From Ruminococcaceae bacterium UBA3710 (GTDB lineage: Bacteria > Bacillota > Clostridia > Oscillospirales > Acutalibacteraceae): 18,584 nucleotides of DNA. The notes under the pieces were generated by a model. That model was not told where the DNA came from, did not search any database, and saw only the letters and a program-made list of their open reading frames with translations. A program made the translations under genes and the position numbers. Numbering within the stretch: position 1 is the first letter of the stretch; each line of letters starts with the position of its first letter. The stretch is from the NCBI GenBank assembly GCA_002371985.1, contig DFHZ01000030.1, positions 1 to 18,584 on the forward strand. Reading direction: 5' to 3'. Positions 1-7,690 of the stretch are shown piece after piece.

Positions 1-32
1 TCGTTATCTCCTATGTTTTTCCTTTTATACAT
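1..32 (-). CDS. Start of an unidentified gene running off the left edge
   Basis: An ATG at 32-30 opens a frame reading MYKRKNIGDN up to the window edge. Upstream, at 47-41, is a strong ribosome binding site (GGGGAGG on the minus strand) with an 8-nt spacer. The frame begins 18 nt after the YitT-family stop codon, so it is probably the next gene of the same transcript. Ten residues are too few to assign a family. The strong Shine-Dalgarno is the only real support that this is a gene. Confidence 0.5.
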   Translation of the reverse strand, partial: MYKRKNIGDN

Positions 33-50
33 ATATGCTACCTCCCCGGC

Positions 51-902
51 TTACCTGTAAAGATGGAAGCCGTTGCCTATTATTTCGGGCGATTCCGCGT
101 AAACTATAAACGCCTTTTCATCAATTTTAAGCACTTTTTTCTGAAAGGTGGGGATCTCGCTCTTTTTCAGCGCGCAAAAGAGCATCTCCCGATCGCTCCG
201 GTTGTATGCACCCACCGCGTTCATCATGGTAACGCCTCTCGGTGAAGAGGATACAAGATAGCGGGATAGTTCTTCCCCCTTGTCCGTGATGACGAACGCA
301 ATCCGGGACACATTCAACTTGGAAATCAACCAATCGATTGTAAAGGTCGAAACAAACAGAGAAAGAATGCTAAACAGGATCAATTCGGTATCTCTGAACA
401 CAAAGAAGGATCCCACAATGATAACGGCGTTGATCCCCTGCAAAATCTTTCCCACCTGCAAATAGGGGAAAAAGTGCTGGATCAACCTGCCCAAAATATC
501 CATGCCGCCCGTGGAAGATCCGGCGGAGAAAGCGATCCCGATCCCGAGTCCGTAAAGCACGCCGCCGAACAGAGTCGCCAGAATGTATTTGTCGGTCAAG
601 GGCGGGAGATAAGAAAACGCCTGCACAAAAAGCGAGAGAACCGCCGCCCCAAAGACCGTACGCACAATAAACGATTTTCCCAAAAAAGGGAAACATGTCA
701 ACAGCAGAACGGCGTTGATTACCGCGAATGAGACACCCTGCGGAACATGAAAAGCGTGATAAAGAATCGTCGAAATACCCGTAGCGCCACCCAAAACCAC
801 CTTGTTTGGGGTCAGGAGCGTTGCCACGGCAAAAGCGGTAACGGCGCACCCGAACATCGTAATCAAAAGTTGTCTGACAACTTCTAAAAGCGGCTTTTTC
901 AT
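51..902 (-). CDS. YitT family membrane protein (DUF161 + DUF2179)
   Basis: This is a polytopic membrane protein of the YitT family, whose transport or other role is not firmly established. Hydrophobic helices lie roughly at residues 10-30, 45-70, 75-95, 105-130 and 145-175. Family-typical glycine-rich motifs are present: GGATGIST near residue 40 and GSSTGGMDILG near residue 130. The last 80 or so residues form a soluble DUF2179-like domain (SSPRGVTMMNAVGAYNRSDR). At about 283 aa it is full length for the family. I chose the ATG at 902. An in-frame TTG at 911, preceded by AAAGAG, is a real alternative and would add three residues. It starts directly after the YjbQ-family stop at 913, as in an operon. 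Its base composition is visibly GC-richer than the genes to its right. Confidence 0.88.
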   Translation of the reverse strand: MKKPLLEVVRQLLITMFGCAVTAFAVATLLTPNKVVLGGATGISTILYHAFHVPQGVSFAVINAVLLLTCFPFLGKSFIVRTVFGAAVLSLFVQAFSYLPPLTDKYILATLFGGVLYGLGIGIAFSAGSSTGGMDILGRLIQHFFPYLQVGKILQGINAVIIVGSFFVFRDTELILFSILSLFVSTFTIDWLISKLNVSRIAFVITDKGEELSRYLVSSSPRGVTMMNAVGAYNRSDREMLFCALKKSEIPTFQKKVLKIDEKAFIVYAESPEIIGNGFHLYR

Positions 903-912
903 AAATCCCAAT

Positions 913-1533
913 TTATCTCTTTTGTTGTAAAGTATAATGGATGTCGTCCGCCTTTTCCTCGTCGGTGAATTTATGTAAGGTGTCGATCACTTCGCCGTTA
1001 TTCCACTTTCTGTCGATTTCAGCATCACCTATTCCCATAACGGTTACATTTACCTGTCTGCGACGGGCACGAACATGATCCCAGTCAACAAAATATACAT
1101 GGGCAAATTCTCCGCCGTCAAGTTCCCCGTCTTTAATAGTCATTGTTTCACTTCTGCCAAAGAAAACACTACGCAAATGACCGTCTGTATTCATACTTGT
1201 AAAGTCGCCCGGTTCGCCTACAAATCTACCGAATTTTGCATGTATCGGTCCCGGATGACGGTAATCACCCTCGTTTGTATAATCGGGTATCATTTTACGC
1301 ATTATATCGAGTAAATCGTGTTGCAAATATTCAAGGTCAAAACTATCTATATCGTGAGAACATTCCTGCACCATTACCGAACAGGTGGTATGATGCGAGG
1401 CAATAGTAACCGTGCCGTTTTTAACGCCCGAAGCCCTTACTATCTCAATTATTTCCTTTGAAATGTCGTGGAAGGTTGGTATCCAACCTCTCGACTGTAA
1501 CTCTAACTCTTTCTGAAAAAACTTAAATTCCAT
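913..1533 (-). CDS. YjbQ/UPF0047 family protein, extended form
   Basis: This protein of about 206 aa belongs to the YjbQ (UPF0047) family. Members have been reported with weak thiamine-phosphate synthase activity, but the physiological role is unclear. The family core is visible: HHTTCSVMVQE near residues 46-56, GHLRSVFFGRSETMTIKDGE in the second half, and RRRQVNVTVMGIG near residue 160. Typical members are about 130-140 aa. This one has extra sequence between the core motifs (DYTNEGDYRHPGPIHAKFGR) and a C-terminal extension of about 35 residues. The start is decided by GGAGGAAAG eight bases before the ATG at 1533; a TTG five codons upstream lies within or before that site and is rejected. 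It sits between the SIS-domain gene and the YitT gene, all on the same strand. Confidence 0.85.
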   Translation of the reverse strand: MEFKFFQKELELQSRGWIPTFHDISKEIIEIVRASGVKNGTVTIASHHTTCSVMVQECSHDIDSFDLEYLQHDLLDIMRKMIPDYTNEGDYRHPGPIHAKFGRFVGEPGDFTSMNTDGHLRSVFFGRSETMTIKDGELDGGEFAHVYFVDWDHVRARRRQVNVTVMGIGDAEIDRKWNNGEVIDTLHKFTDEEKADDIHYTLQQKR

Positions 1534-1571
1534 TTTTCTTTCCTCCAAATTGTTTCTTTAAAATTTTTGTT

Positions 1572-2165
1572 TTATTTATTAAGCCTTTCACCTACTGCAC
1601 CACCTGGGTGAACTAAAGCAAACTGCTCATTTTTAAAATCTGTTTCCTCGATAAGTGCTGTTTGCAACACGTGGAAGATTACCGCCAATGCAGTAGACGA
1701 TGTTGTTCCCTGACAGTTATACTTATCTGTTTCACGGTTTACATACTGCTTTATAACAACATCGGCGCCGAGTGCTAAAGTAGATTCTAAATTTTCGGTA
1801 ATTGTAATCACATTAACACCTTTTGCCTTGCAAATATCAAGTATAGGCAAAAGTTCTTTGGTTTTACCGCCGCGGGACGCAAAAACGCATACATCACCAT
1901 TTTGCAAAAAACCTGTACCGCCGTGTACTGCCTCTGCAGGTGATATAAACTTTGCGCTCTTATCTATACAGCACATGAGATGAGCAAAGTGCTGACAAAT
2001 AATACCCGAATGTCCGCAACCTGTAGCACCGATACGCGGGGCATTTTTAAGTAATTCAACAGCTCTTCCATATGCATCTTCATCGAAAAACTCGAGCATG
2101 CCTTCAATACATTCTTTTTCGATAGCGTAAACATTTAATGCCTGTTCAAGCGCTTTTTTTTTCAT
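1572..2165 (-). CDS. SIS-domain sugar-phosphate isomerase (KdsD/KpsF/GutQ-like, no CBS domains)
   Basis: A 197-aa SIS-domain protein. The phosphosugar-binding core is clear: GATGCGHSGIICQHFAHLM around residues 47-65, SPAEAVHGGTG around 76-86, and FASRGGKTKELLPIL around 95-109. The C-terminal HPGGAVGERL matches the family hallmark HPGGALGRRL of arabinose-5-phosphate isomerases. It ends straight after that motif, so it lacks the tandem CBS domains of KdsD/KpsF. Because low-GC Gram-positives usually do not make KDO, a different aldose/ketose phosphate substrate is likely (inference). The ATG at 2165 is preceded by AAAGGATTGG. It is first in a short cluster with the YjbQ and YitT genes, downstream of a plausible promoter at 2275-2303. 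Confidence 0.85.
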   Translation of the reverse strand: MKKKALEQALNVYAIEKECIEGMLEFFDEDAYGRAVELLKNAPRIGATGCGHSGIICQHFAHLMCCIDKSAKFISPAEAVHGGTGFLQNGDVCVFASRGGKTKELLPILDICKAKGVNVITITENLESTLALGADVVIKQYVNRETDKYNCQGTTSSTALAVIFHVLQTALIEETDFKNEQFALVHPGGAVGERLNK

Positions 2166-2274
2166 AAATCACCAATCCTTTAAACAATTTACTCAGACAT
2201 TTGATTTCGAAAACTTTTCCTATTTTCTTCTCCCTTTTTATGATAGAAAGTTAAAACAACAATATCATCAAAAT

Positions 2275-2303
2275 ATTATACTTTTAGTTTACACATATCA
2301 TAA
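2275..2303 (-). promoter_or_regulatory. Predicted sigma-A-type promoter for the SIS-YjbQ-YitT cluster
   Basis: On the minus strand a perfect TATAAT (2280-2275) is preceded, after exactly 17 nt, by TTATGA (2303-2298), a 3/6 match to TTGACA. It lies about 110 nt upstream of the SIS gene start, in a noncoding, AT-rich stretch. In such AT-rich sequence TATAAT can occur by chance, so confidence is moderate. Confidence 0.42.
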
Positions 2304-2613
2304 CTAAGTCCAGATGATCTAATACAAATCGTGATTTCAAATTGTTTTTATTAACATAAATCTCTACATCTTCAATCACATTAGGTGAATAAAACTAAAA
2401 ATAAAGTGATGTATTCTTTCGGTGAGTTAATAGCAAAAAACTCACTGATTCCACAACAAGGGTTAATATAGCAGCCTAAAACTTATACACCGCCACAAAG
2501 TATTAATAAGAAAATAGATTATTTGTCGTTCAAATAACTTTCCCATTTCAGGAGTATACTTTACCGTTTTTTTCTATGTTTTCATTTAAGTAATTTTTAA
2601 TTTTATTATCCAT
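2284..2613 (-). pseudogene. Decayed, unrecognised gene remnant
   Basis: The 460-bp gap between the SIS and MBL genes holds broken coding sequence. An ATG at 2613, with AAGGTGG seven bases upstream overlapping the end of the MBL gene, opens MDNKIKNYLNENIEKNGKVY and hits TGA at 2550-2548. One frame over, the reading continues plausibly as TPEMGKLFERQ. Further on, short protein-like stretches appear in different frames: ISEFFAINSPKEYITL near 2445-2400, and YSPNVIEDVEIYVNKNNLKS ending at a TAA at 2286-2284. Together these look like one gene disrupted by several frameshifts, with parts missing. I do not recognise the family. A hairpin with a 9-bp stem (2420-2428 with 2439-2447) also lies here but has no T-tract. 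Confidence 0.4.
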
Positions 2614-2625
2614 AATCACGCCACC

Positions 2626-3462
2626 TTATATCTCAATTTCCATTCCGTCAAAAGAAACCTCGAAACCGTATTCGTCTGCTATTTTAACGAAATCATCATA
2701 TAACGCGCTTCCGCCGTTATGAGAAAAATGATTCATCACAATACATGTTTTTTCGCTTACTACACCGATTTTCTTTAACTGCTTTATAAAAGCATCGCAT
2801 CTAAAGATATTAAGGTGTCCGCTATATGTTGTGTTCTTAGCGCCCTCTGTACAGTCAAGCGAAAGTAAATCTACCGAAACATCAGAATTCTTTAAGTATT
2901 CCATTGCTTCATCGCAAAATTCGCTTGTATCGTGACAGTAGAATATTGTCTTCCCGTCTTTTTTAATTAAATAAACCACAGGTGAACTCAAGGGATCATG
3001 AGTGGCTCTTAGAGCGGTTACCTCATATCCGTCAACCATAAACGGTTTATATAATTCCACCTTTTTTAAAGCAACATCAGTTTCCTTTATACTATAGTCT
3101 TTTATAACAGTATCTATAAGCTCATAACCACTTTGGTCAGAATAAAAAGTAATTGGTTCTTCCCCGCTTATATGCGCAAAAACCCCTGTCTTACGCATAT
3201 AAATCTCTTTAGGATAAAGATGGTCTAAATGAGAATGTGTAATCAAGCAATTTTTAATATCACTTAGCATTATTCCATATTGCAAAGAGTGGATATACGT
3301 ATCGGCAGGAAAATCAATTAAAAGTTTGTCATCAATAATAGCCTGACTTCTTGTTCTTATGTTTTTTCCGCCAAGTTCTATAGCCTTTTTACAAGTTTCG
3401 CACTCGCAAAATACCGCAGGAATACCTTCCGCAGCCGCAGTTCCTAAATACTTAATTTTCAT
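2626..3462 (-). CDS. MBL-fold metallohydrolase, PhnP-like phosphodiesterase family
   Basis: A 278-aa metallo-beta-lactamase-fold hydrolase. It begins with KIKYLGTAAAEGIPAVFCEC, resembling the GTGxSxGxPxxxCxC opening of PhnP-type phosphodiesterases, with a further Cys pair (CETC). The metal-binding HxHxDH motif is THSHLDHL at about residues 75-82. Later metal ligands are probably the His of ATHDP, the Asp of YCHDTSEF and the His of MNHFSHNGG. The fold predicts a di-metal phosphodiesterase acting in the cytosol on an unknown small substrate. I chose the ATG at 3462 because it places the conserved beta-strand at the very N-terminus. An ATG four codons earlier (3474) is only 2 nt from AAGGA. It lies downstream of the GH36 remnant on the same strand. 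Confidence 0.8.
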   Translation of the reverse strand: MKIKYLGTAAAEGIPAVFCECETCKKAIELGGKNIRTRSQAIIDDKLLIDFPADTYIHSLQYGIMLSDIKNCLITHSHLDHLYPKEIYMRKTGVFAHISGEEPITFYSDQSGYELIDTVIKDYSIKETDVALKKVELYKPFMVDGYEVTALRATHDPLSSPVVYLIKKDGKTIFYCHDTSEFCDEAMEYLKNSDVSVDLLSLDCTEGAKNTTYSGHLNIFRCDAFIKQLKKIGVVSEKTCIVMNHFSHNGGSALYDDFVKIADEYGFEVSFDGMEIEI

Positions 3463-3597
3463 AATAATTACCATATCCTTTCAGGACACAAAATGTGATT
3501 GAACAATCATAGATATTGCTCTTTCAATTCGATATGTCCATAACTACACTATTCTATTTAATCAACCTTTTTAAAGACTAATATTTTACTATCATAC

Positions 3598-4099
3598 TCA
3601 CGCACCGATTATATAATCACAAACCTCTTTATTTGACAAGTCCAATGTATATTGGTTTCTTGAAAGGCTTTGTTTTCTACCAGTTGTATGGATTATCCAA
3701 TCAGGGTGAGTTTCAAAAAGACAACTTTTGGGATTAACCATTTCAGGCTCAAACCATAGTCCAAAATGCATACCCAATTCATTAATCCTGTTGGCAAGTG
3801 TTTTTAATCCATTAGGTAAGCGATCTTTATTTTCTATCCAATCACCTAATCCGCCTGCCCATTCATTGACCCTTCCTGCAAACCAACCGTGGAGAATACT
3901 CTAACGGCAGATAATCTGTAGATTTATTATCACAATCGTAGGCCGCCATATGCCTGTGCCCAAAATCAAATATTTCATCCTCGCAAAAACTATTATATAA
4001 TCTTTTGCCCCAATACAAATGCGCTAATATGCCATCGTTAAAGACACCCATTGCATAAGTAGTTTTATTGTATTGAGATAAAATATATTGTTTTTACAT
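3598..4099 (-). pseudogene. Collapsed alpha-galactosidase (GH36) pseudogene
   Basis: Two GH36 fragments are fused out of frame. The first (4093 down to about 3890) reads YILSQYNKTTYAMGVFNDGI then LAHLYWGKRLYN and ends near TDYLPLEYSP, like the N-terminal beta-domain of GH36 enzymes. The second, in a different frame (3891 to the TGA at 3600-3598), reads GWFAGRVNEWAGGLGDW, RLPNGLKTLANRINELGMHF, GLWFEPEMVNPKS, HPDWIIHTTGRKQSLSRNQY and TLDLSNKEVCDYIIGA, the opening of the catalytic barrel. Roughly 300 codons between them are gone. The part carrying the catalytic KWDMNR and SDNTD-type motifs is also missing, so no activity is possible. The original ATG (4099-4097) is followed directly by TAA. The fragment starts 7 nt after the activase stop. 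I see nothing recognisable in the remaining 3463-3597. Confidence 0.88.
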
Positions 4100-4106
4100 A
4101 AAATCA

Positions 4107-4877
4107 TCAAATTCTGTCCTTTAATTCATATTTCATTCCAAGCATTTTATATTTAGCCCCTGCCGCCGCATTATATGGCAGTTGTTCCCAATTTGAATTG
4201 CCGATAATTTCCTTTATTTTAATCAGATTATCTTCCGTATCGGTAATGTTCGGGATAAGTGGAGTGCGGATAGTATACGGTTTCCCGCTATTTTTTAGAA
4301 TTTCAAAGTTTTTAAGTATCTTTTCGTTAGATACGCCCGTATACTCTTTATGTAATTTTGAATCGGCAATTTTAATATCCATAATAACAAATTGAAGTTT
4401 ATCTATTACAGATTTGAAAATTTCGCCATCAGTATAACCGCATGTTTCAATGCAGAGATTATAATTCTTTAAATTATCAAGCATTTTTATAAGAAATTCG
4501 CTTTGCATAAGCGGTTCACCGCCCGAAAATGTAAAACCGCCGAAAGAGTTGCCCATAATATCTGCACTTTTAATAAGTTCTCTTGTTAAGGTTTTATCGT
4601 CAATTTCTCTGCCCGTTACGGTAAGACAGTTTTCGGGACAAATATGCAAGCATCTGCCAAACGGCTTACATTCTTCGTGCTCACACTTTTGCTTACACAA
4701 ATCACAGTGTAAGCACTTATTTTCTTTATACATAAGTTGCGGTTTGCTCGATAAGCCTTCGGGGTTATGGCACCATACACAGCGAAGCGGACAGCCTTTT
4801 AAAAAGACCGTTGTTCTAATTCCCGGCCCGTCGTGTACCGCCATTTCCTTTATATCAAAAATATTGCCGTAAATCAT
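4107..4877 (-). CDS. Glycyl radical enzyme activating enzyme (radical SAM, two extra Fe-S cluster motifs)
   Basis: A 256-aa radical SAM activase that should install the glycyl radical on the partner enzyme at 5641-7626. The SAM cluster motif CxxxCxxC is C29-C33-C36 within FLKGCPLRCVWCHNPEG. A ferredoxin-like insert follows, with C55, C58, C61, C65 and then C70, C76, C80, C84, enough for two auxiliary [4Fe-4S] clusters. This arrangement is typical of activases for non-PFL glycyl radical enzymes. GGFTFSGGEPL near residue 115 is the SAM-binding glycine-rich segment. The ATG at 4877 lies one base after the TAA of the SGNH gene (TAAAATG), which suggests translational coupling. That tight coupling to the SGNH hydrolase, itself 12 bp from the radical enzyme, makes a three-gene operon very likely. 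Confidence 0.93.
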   Translation of the reverse strand: MIYGNIFDIKEMAVHDGPGIRTTVFLKGCPLRCVWCHNPEGLSSKPQLMYKENKCLHCDLCKQKCEHEECKPFGRCLHICPENCLTVTGREIDDKTLTRELIKSADIMGNSFGGFTFSGGEPLMQSEFLIKMLDNLKNYNLCIETCGYTDGEIFKSVIDKLQFVIMDIKIADSKLHKEYTGVSNEKILKNFEILKNSGKPYTIRTPLIPNITDTEDNLIKIKEIIGNSNWEQLPYNAAAGAKYKMLGMKYELKDRI

Positions 4878-4878
4878 T

Positions 4879-5628
4879 TTACAAAAAAAGTCCCTTTATT
4901 GACTGTGCATTGAAAAAAGCTATCTTTTTTGCACCGTTATCGTTTGGATGAAGTCCGTCAAAAAGATTCGGTCCGCTGCATTGCCACTTTTCATAAGCAC
5001 CGCAAATACCGCATTTAAAAGTGTCGATAAACTTTACATAGGAAATATGTTCGCAAAACGCACGGATATAATCTCTTTTCAGTTTTATTGACGAATAAGG
5101 TCTTGTATCTTCCGCGCCCTGAATTGGTGAACAAAAGCAAATGAGTGCATCTGGGTACATTCTGATTAAATTTTCATAAGTATAACGCATTGCTCCTGCC
5201 ATGGTTTTGCAATTTACTTTATCAAGCAAAAGCAAATTTTTGTTTTCATCGAAAAATTGGCTGTATATTTCTCTTTCAATATTGCCTGTTTCTTCAATTC
5301 CCCAATCATTGGTTCCGGCAGAAACAACTATAATATCAAAATCGTCATAATCTGGATTATATATATAATTCTGATTTTTCTTGTCTTTGCCTCGCAACAA
5401 TTTTTCAACCTGATTGCAAACCGTATTATTCACATTTGCATCAGGACCGTTGAACAGCGGATTGCCGTCATATACGGTATTTGCGTTATCTTTCCATGTT
5501 GCTGAACTGACAGCAATATTTACATATTTTTCGGGCTTCATAATTTCGTTGAAATACTTAACCCAAACGCCGAGTGCCGTTATACTGTCACCCATAAACA
5601 AAATTTTCTTATTCTTATAATCCTGCAT
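4879..5628 (-). CDS. Cytoplasmic SGNH/GDSL-family hydrolase
   Basis: A 249-aa SGNH hydrolase with no signal peptide. Block I is KKILFMGDSITALGVW with the nucleophile Ser15. Block III is VSAGTNDWGIEE, with Asn at residue 107. Block V is FDGLHPNDNGAKKIAF near the C-terminus, with catalytic Asp and His. The family removes acyl groups (often acetyl) from sugars, or cleaves other esters. The start is set by AGAGGAA six bases before the ATG at 5628. It lies between the glycyl radical enzyme and its activase, so it probably prepares the substrate or processes the product of that enzyme (inference). Codons for about residues 107-157 (5310-5160) are duplicated exactly at 8812-8962. Confidence 0.9.
   Translation of the reverse strand: MQDYKNKKILFMGDSITALGVWVKYFNEIMKPEKYVNIAVSSATWKDNANTVYDGNPLFNGPDANVNNTVCNQVEKLLRGKDKKNQNYIYNPDYDDFDIIVVSAGTNDWGIEETGNIEREIYSQFFDENKNLLLLDKVNCKTMAGAMRYTYENLIRMYPDALICFCSPIQGAEDTRPYSSIKLKRDYIRAFCEHISYVKFIDTFKCGICGAYEKWQCSGPNLFDGLHPNDNGAKKIAFFNAQSIKGLFL
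5160..5310 (-). repeat. 151-bp exact direct repeat, copy A (inside SGNH gene)
   Basis: Bases 5160-5310 are identical, in the same orientation, to 8812-8962 (offset 3652). I compared the two copies base by base and found no mismatch; identity stops abruptly at both ends. Copy A encodes residues from NDWGIEETG to ENLIR of the intact SGNH hydrolase. Confidence 0.95.
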
Positions 5629-5640
5629 GATAATTCCTCT

Positions 5641-7626
5641 TTATACACTGTAAGCCTGTCTTGCAATAACATGGTCTTGATACTCTTTGTCAAGTTCAAC
5701 AAAGTAAGCACTCCAGCCCCAAATACGCACCACAAGTTGCTTATGGTTTTCGGGGTGCTTTTGAGCATCAAGCATTGTTTCACGGTTTACGGTATTAAGT
5801 TGCAACTGATGTCCGCCCCTGTCGATAAAGGCTTTAACAACCATTCCAACCTTTTCAACGCTCTCTTCATCGGTAAATAAACTCTGATGGAACTCAAGCG
5901 TAAGCGGTCCGCCGTTTATTGCTCTTTCAAAATGGGGTTTAGACATAGACGCAATAACGGTAAGAGGGCTCTTGATATCAGCAAAAAGACTTACCGAGAA
6001 GTTTGTACCGAAAGGCTCACCTTTTCTTCTGCCGTCAGGCGAAGCACCGATTTCGTTTGCATGCCACAAATAGTACATTGCACTGCCCGTTCCTGCTCTG
6101 AACTTACCGCCACGGCAGTTTGTTTTACCCTCTAAACTATCGGCAAATGTATCAAGAAGTTCAACAACAAAAGCATCCGCATAATCGTCGTTATTTCCAA
6201 CTTTCGTGGTTTCAAAGCGAAGTTTATGCAAAAGTTCGGGAGAATTTGCAAAGTCTTCGTCAACTGCTTTTATATAATCTTCAGCCGAAATTGACTTTTC
6301 CTCAAACACATACTTCTTGATTGCGACAAGACTATCGGCAGCGGTAGCAATTCCGGTACCGTGAATGCCGAAATTATTATATTTTCCGCCGTTATAAATA
6401 TCGCAGTCCATAAGCACATTCATAAAAGGCGAAGGAACAAACCATAAATCTTTGATATTATCGCAAATATCATTTGAAGCATTTCTTATCTCATTCTTAA
6501 CGCATAAGAAAAATTCGTCAAATGATTTAGCCTGTTTCAATGATTTATGGAAAGCATTATCAACCGCTTTCGGGAAAGACATTGCGGCAATATTGGCAAC
6601 ATCCGCTCCAACATTAGGAATAATAAATTCCCAACAAGCGGCAACGGTATAGTTTACGGCATCGTTGTGTTCATATCCGAGTTTTTCAAGCGCCGGTATT
6701 ACTATATCATCATTTGAATACTGCGGAAAACCAAGACCTGCTTTAGTTAAATGACTTGCCAAAGTATATCTTTCTTTCGGAGTATTTTTATTTACCCTTA
6801 AGTTGATTTTAGGATCAATAAGTTTATTATTATAACTTGCTTTAAGGCACAATTCCGAAAGCAAATTAAATACTTCGTTTCCGTTTTCGTCAAGTCCGCC
6901 GAGCATCATACTTTGCCCATTATCGCCCTGCTGAACGCCAATATATATATCACTATCTTTATTGAACGAAAGGAAGAAATCTTCAAGCAGTTCTAATGCG
7001 GTTTCTTCTGTATAAATGCCGTTATCCATATCAGCTTTAAGATAAGGATAAATATACTTATCAAATCTACCGACGGTATTATGGTAATTGCCCTCAAGCC
7101 ACAAAGCATAGTGTAAAATACGGAAAAACTGTAATGCTTCACGGAAATTTCTTGCAGGATAGCGAGGCACATGTGTCAAAACTTCAACCAAATCTGCTCT
7201 ACCCTGTTTTTTTGCTTCTTCAAGGTATTTATCTGAAAGCATAATTATATTATCTATGGCTCTTTTACCAAATTCGTCGGCAGTCTCCCTTTTTTTCAAA
7301 AGACCTACTGAGATTGTGTCATAATAGTTTGGCGAAAGGTTAGATAAATAGCCTAATTCGTGAATATAGTGTTTACTCTTTATTTCCGCCCACTCTTTTT
7401 CGGTAAAGCAATCGGGAAGATTTGAAACGGTACGAAGAAAAACTATCTGTTCATTTTCTAAAATAACCGCTTTTTCTTCGTTGCACATACGCTCAAATCT
7501 GTCTGCCATACGCTCTATTGGAGATAGTCCTTTTTTAGAATATTCATCTGCTAAATCCCAATCTACGCTGTGACGATGTTTGTGGTGTTCTTTGTTTAAA
7601 ATAAAGTCATATAATCTTTTATTCAT
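5641..7626 (-). CDS. Glycyl radical enzyme of unknown substrate (PFL/diol-dehydratase superfamily)
   Basis: A 661-aa glycyl radical enzyme. The C-terminal glycyl loop reads VVRIWGWSAYFVELDKEYQD, with the radical-bearing glycine at Gly637, followed by IARQ near the end. Before it, GGHQLQLNTVNRETMLDAQK is the conserved stretch preceding the loop. The thiyl-radical cysteine is Cys331 in TVAACWEFIIPN, keeping the Cys-x-Glu seen in dehydratase and lyase classes. It is shorter than the usual 750-850 aa. The loop has tryptophans on both sides of the glycine, where most relatives read RVAGY or RVSGY. The reaction could be a dehydration, C-C, C-N or C-S cleavage; the sequence alone does not decide. 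The start has AGAGG six bases before the ATG at 7626. The SGNH hydrolase and activase follow at once. It requires strict anaerobiosis. Confidence 0.93.
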   Translation of the reverse strand: MNKRLYDFILNKEHHKHRHSVDWDLADEYSKKGLSPIERMADRFERMCNEEKAVILENEQIVFLRTVSNLPDCFTEKEWAEIKSKHYIHELGYLSNLSPNYYDTISVGLLKKRETADEFGKRAIDNIIMLSDKYLEEAKKQGRADLVEVLTHVPRYPARNFREALQFFRILHYALWLEGNYHNTVGRFDKYIYPYLKADMDNGIYTEETALELLEDFFLSFNKDSDIYIGVQQGDNGQSMMLGGLDENGNEVFNLLSELCLKASYNNKLIDPKINLRVNKNTPKERYTLASHLTKAGLGFPQYSNDDIVIPALEKLGYEHNDAVNYTVAACWEFIIPNVGADVANIAAMSFPKAVDNAFHKSLKQAKSFDEFFLCVKNEIRNASNDICDNIKDLWFVPSPFMNVLMDCDIYNGGKYNNFGIHGTGIATAADSLVAIKKYVFEEKSISAEDYIKAVDEDFANSPELLHKLRFETTKVGNNDDYADAFVVELLDTFADSLEGKTNCRGGKFRAGTGSAMYYLWHANEIGASPDGRRKGEPFGTNFSVSLFADIKSPLTVIASMSKPHFERAINGGPLTLEFHQSLFTDEESVEKVGMVVKAFIDRGGHQLQLNTVNRETMLDAQKHPENHKQLVVRIWGWSAYFVELDKEYQDHVIARQAYSV

Positions 7627-7690
7627 ACAAAACCTCTATACATTTATTTTTTCTAATTTTTTAATTAATATATAAGCACAAAGTCATATA

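Noticed and set aside
370..849. 159-aa frame overlapping the YitT gene in another frame
   Set aside because: It lies wholly inside the YitT gene, whose protein matches its family along its whole length; the alternative protein is Arg/Cys-rich and shows no family features.
2420..2447. Hairpin (9-bp stem with one G-T pair, 10-nt loop) as a terminator
   Set aside because: There is no T-tract on either strand and it falls inside decayed coding sequence, so I did not call it a terminator.
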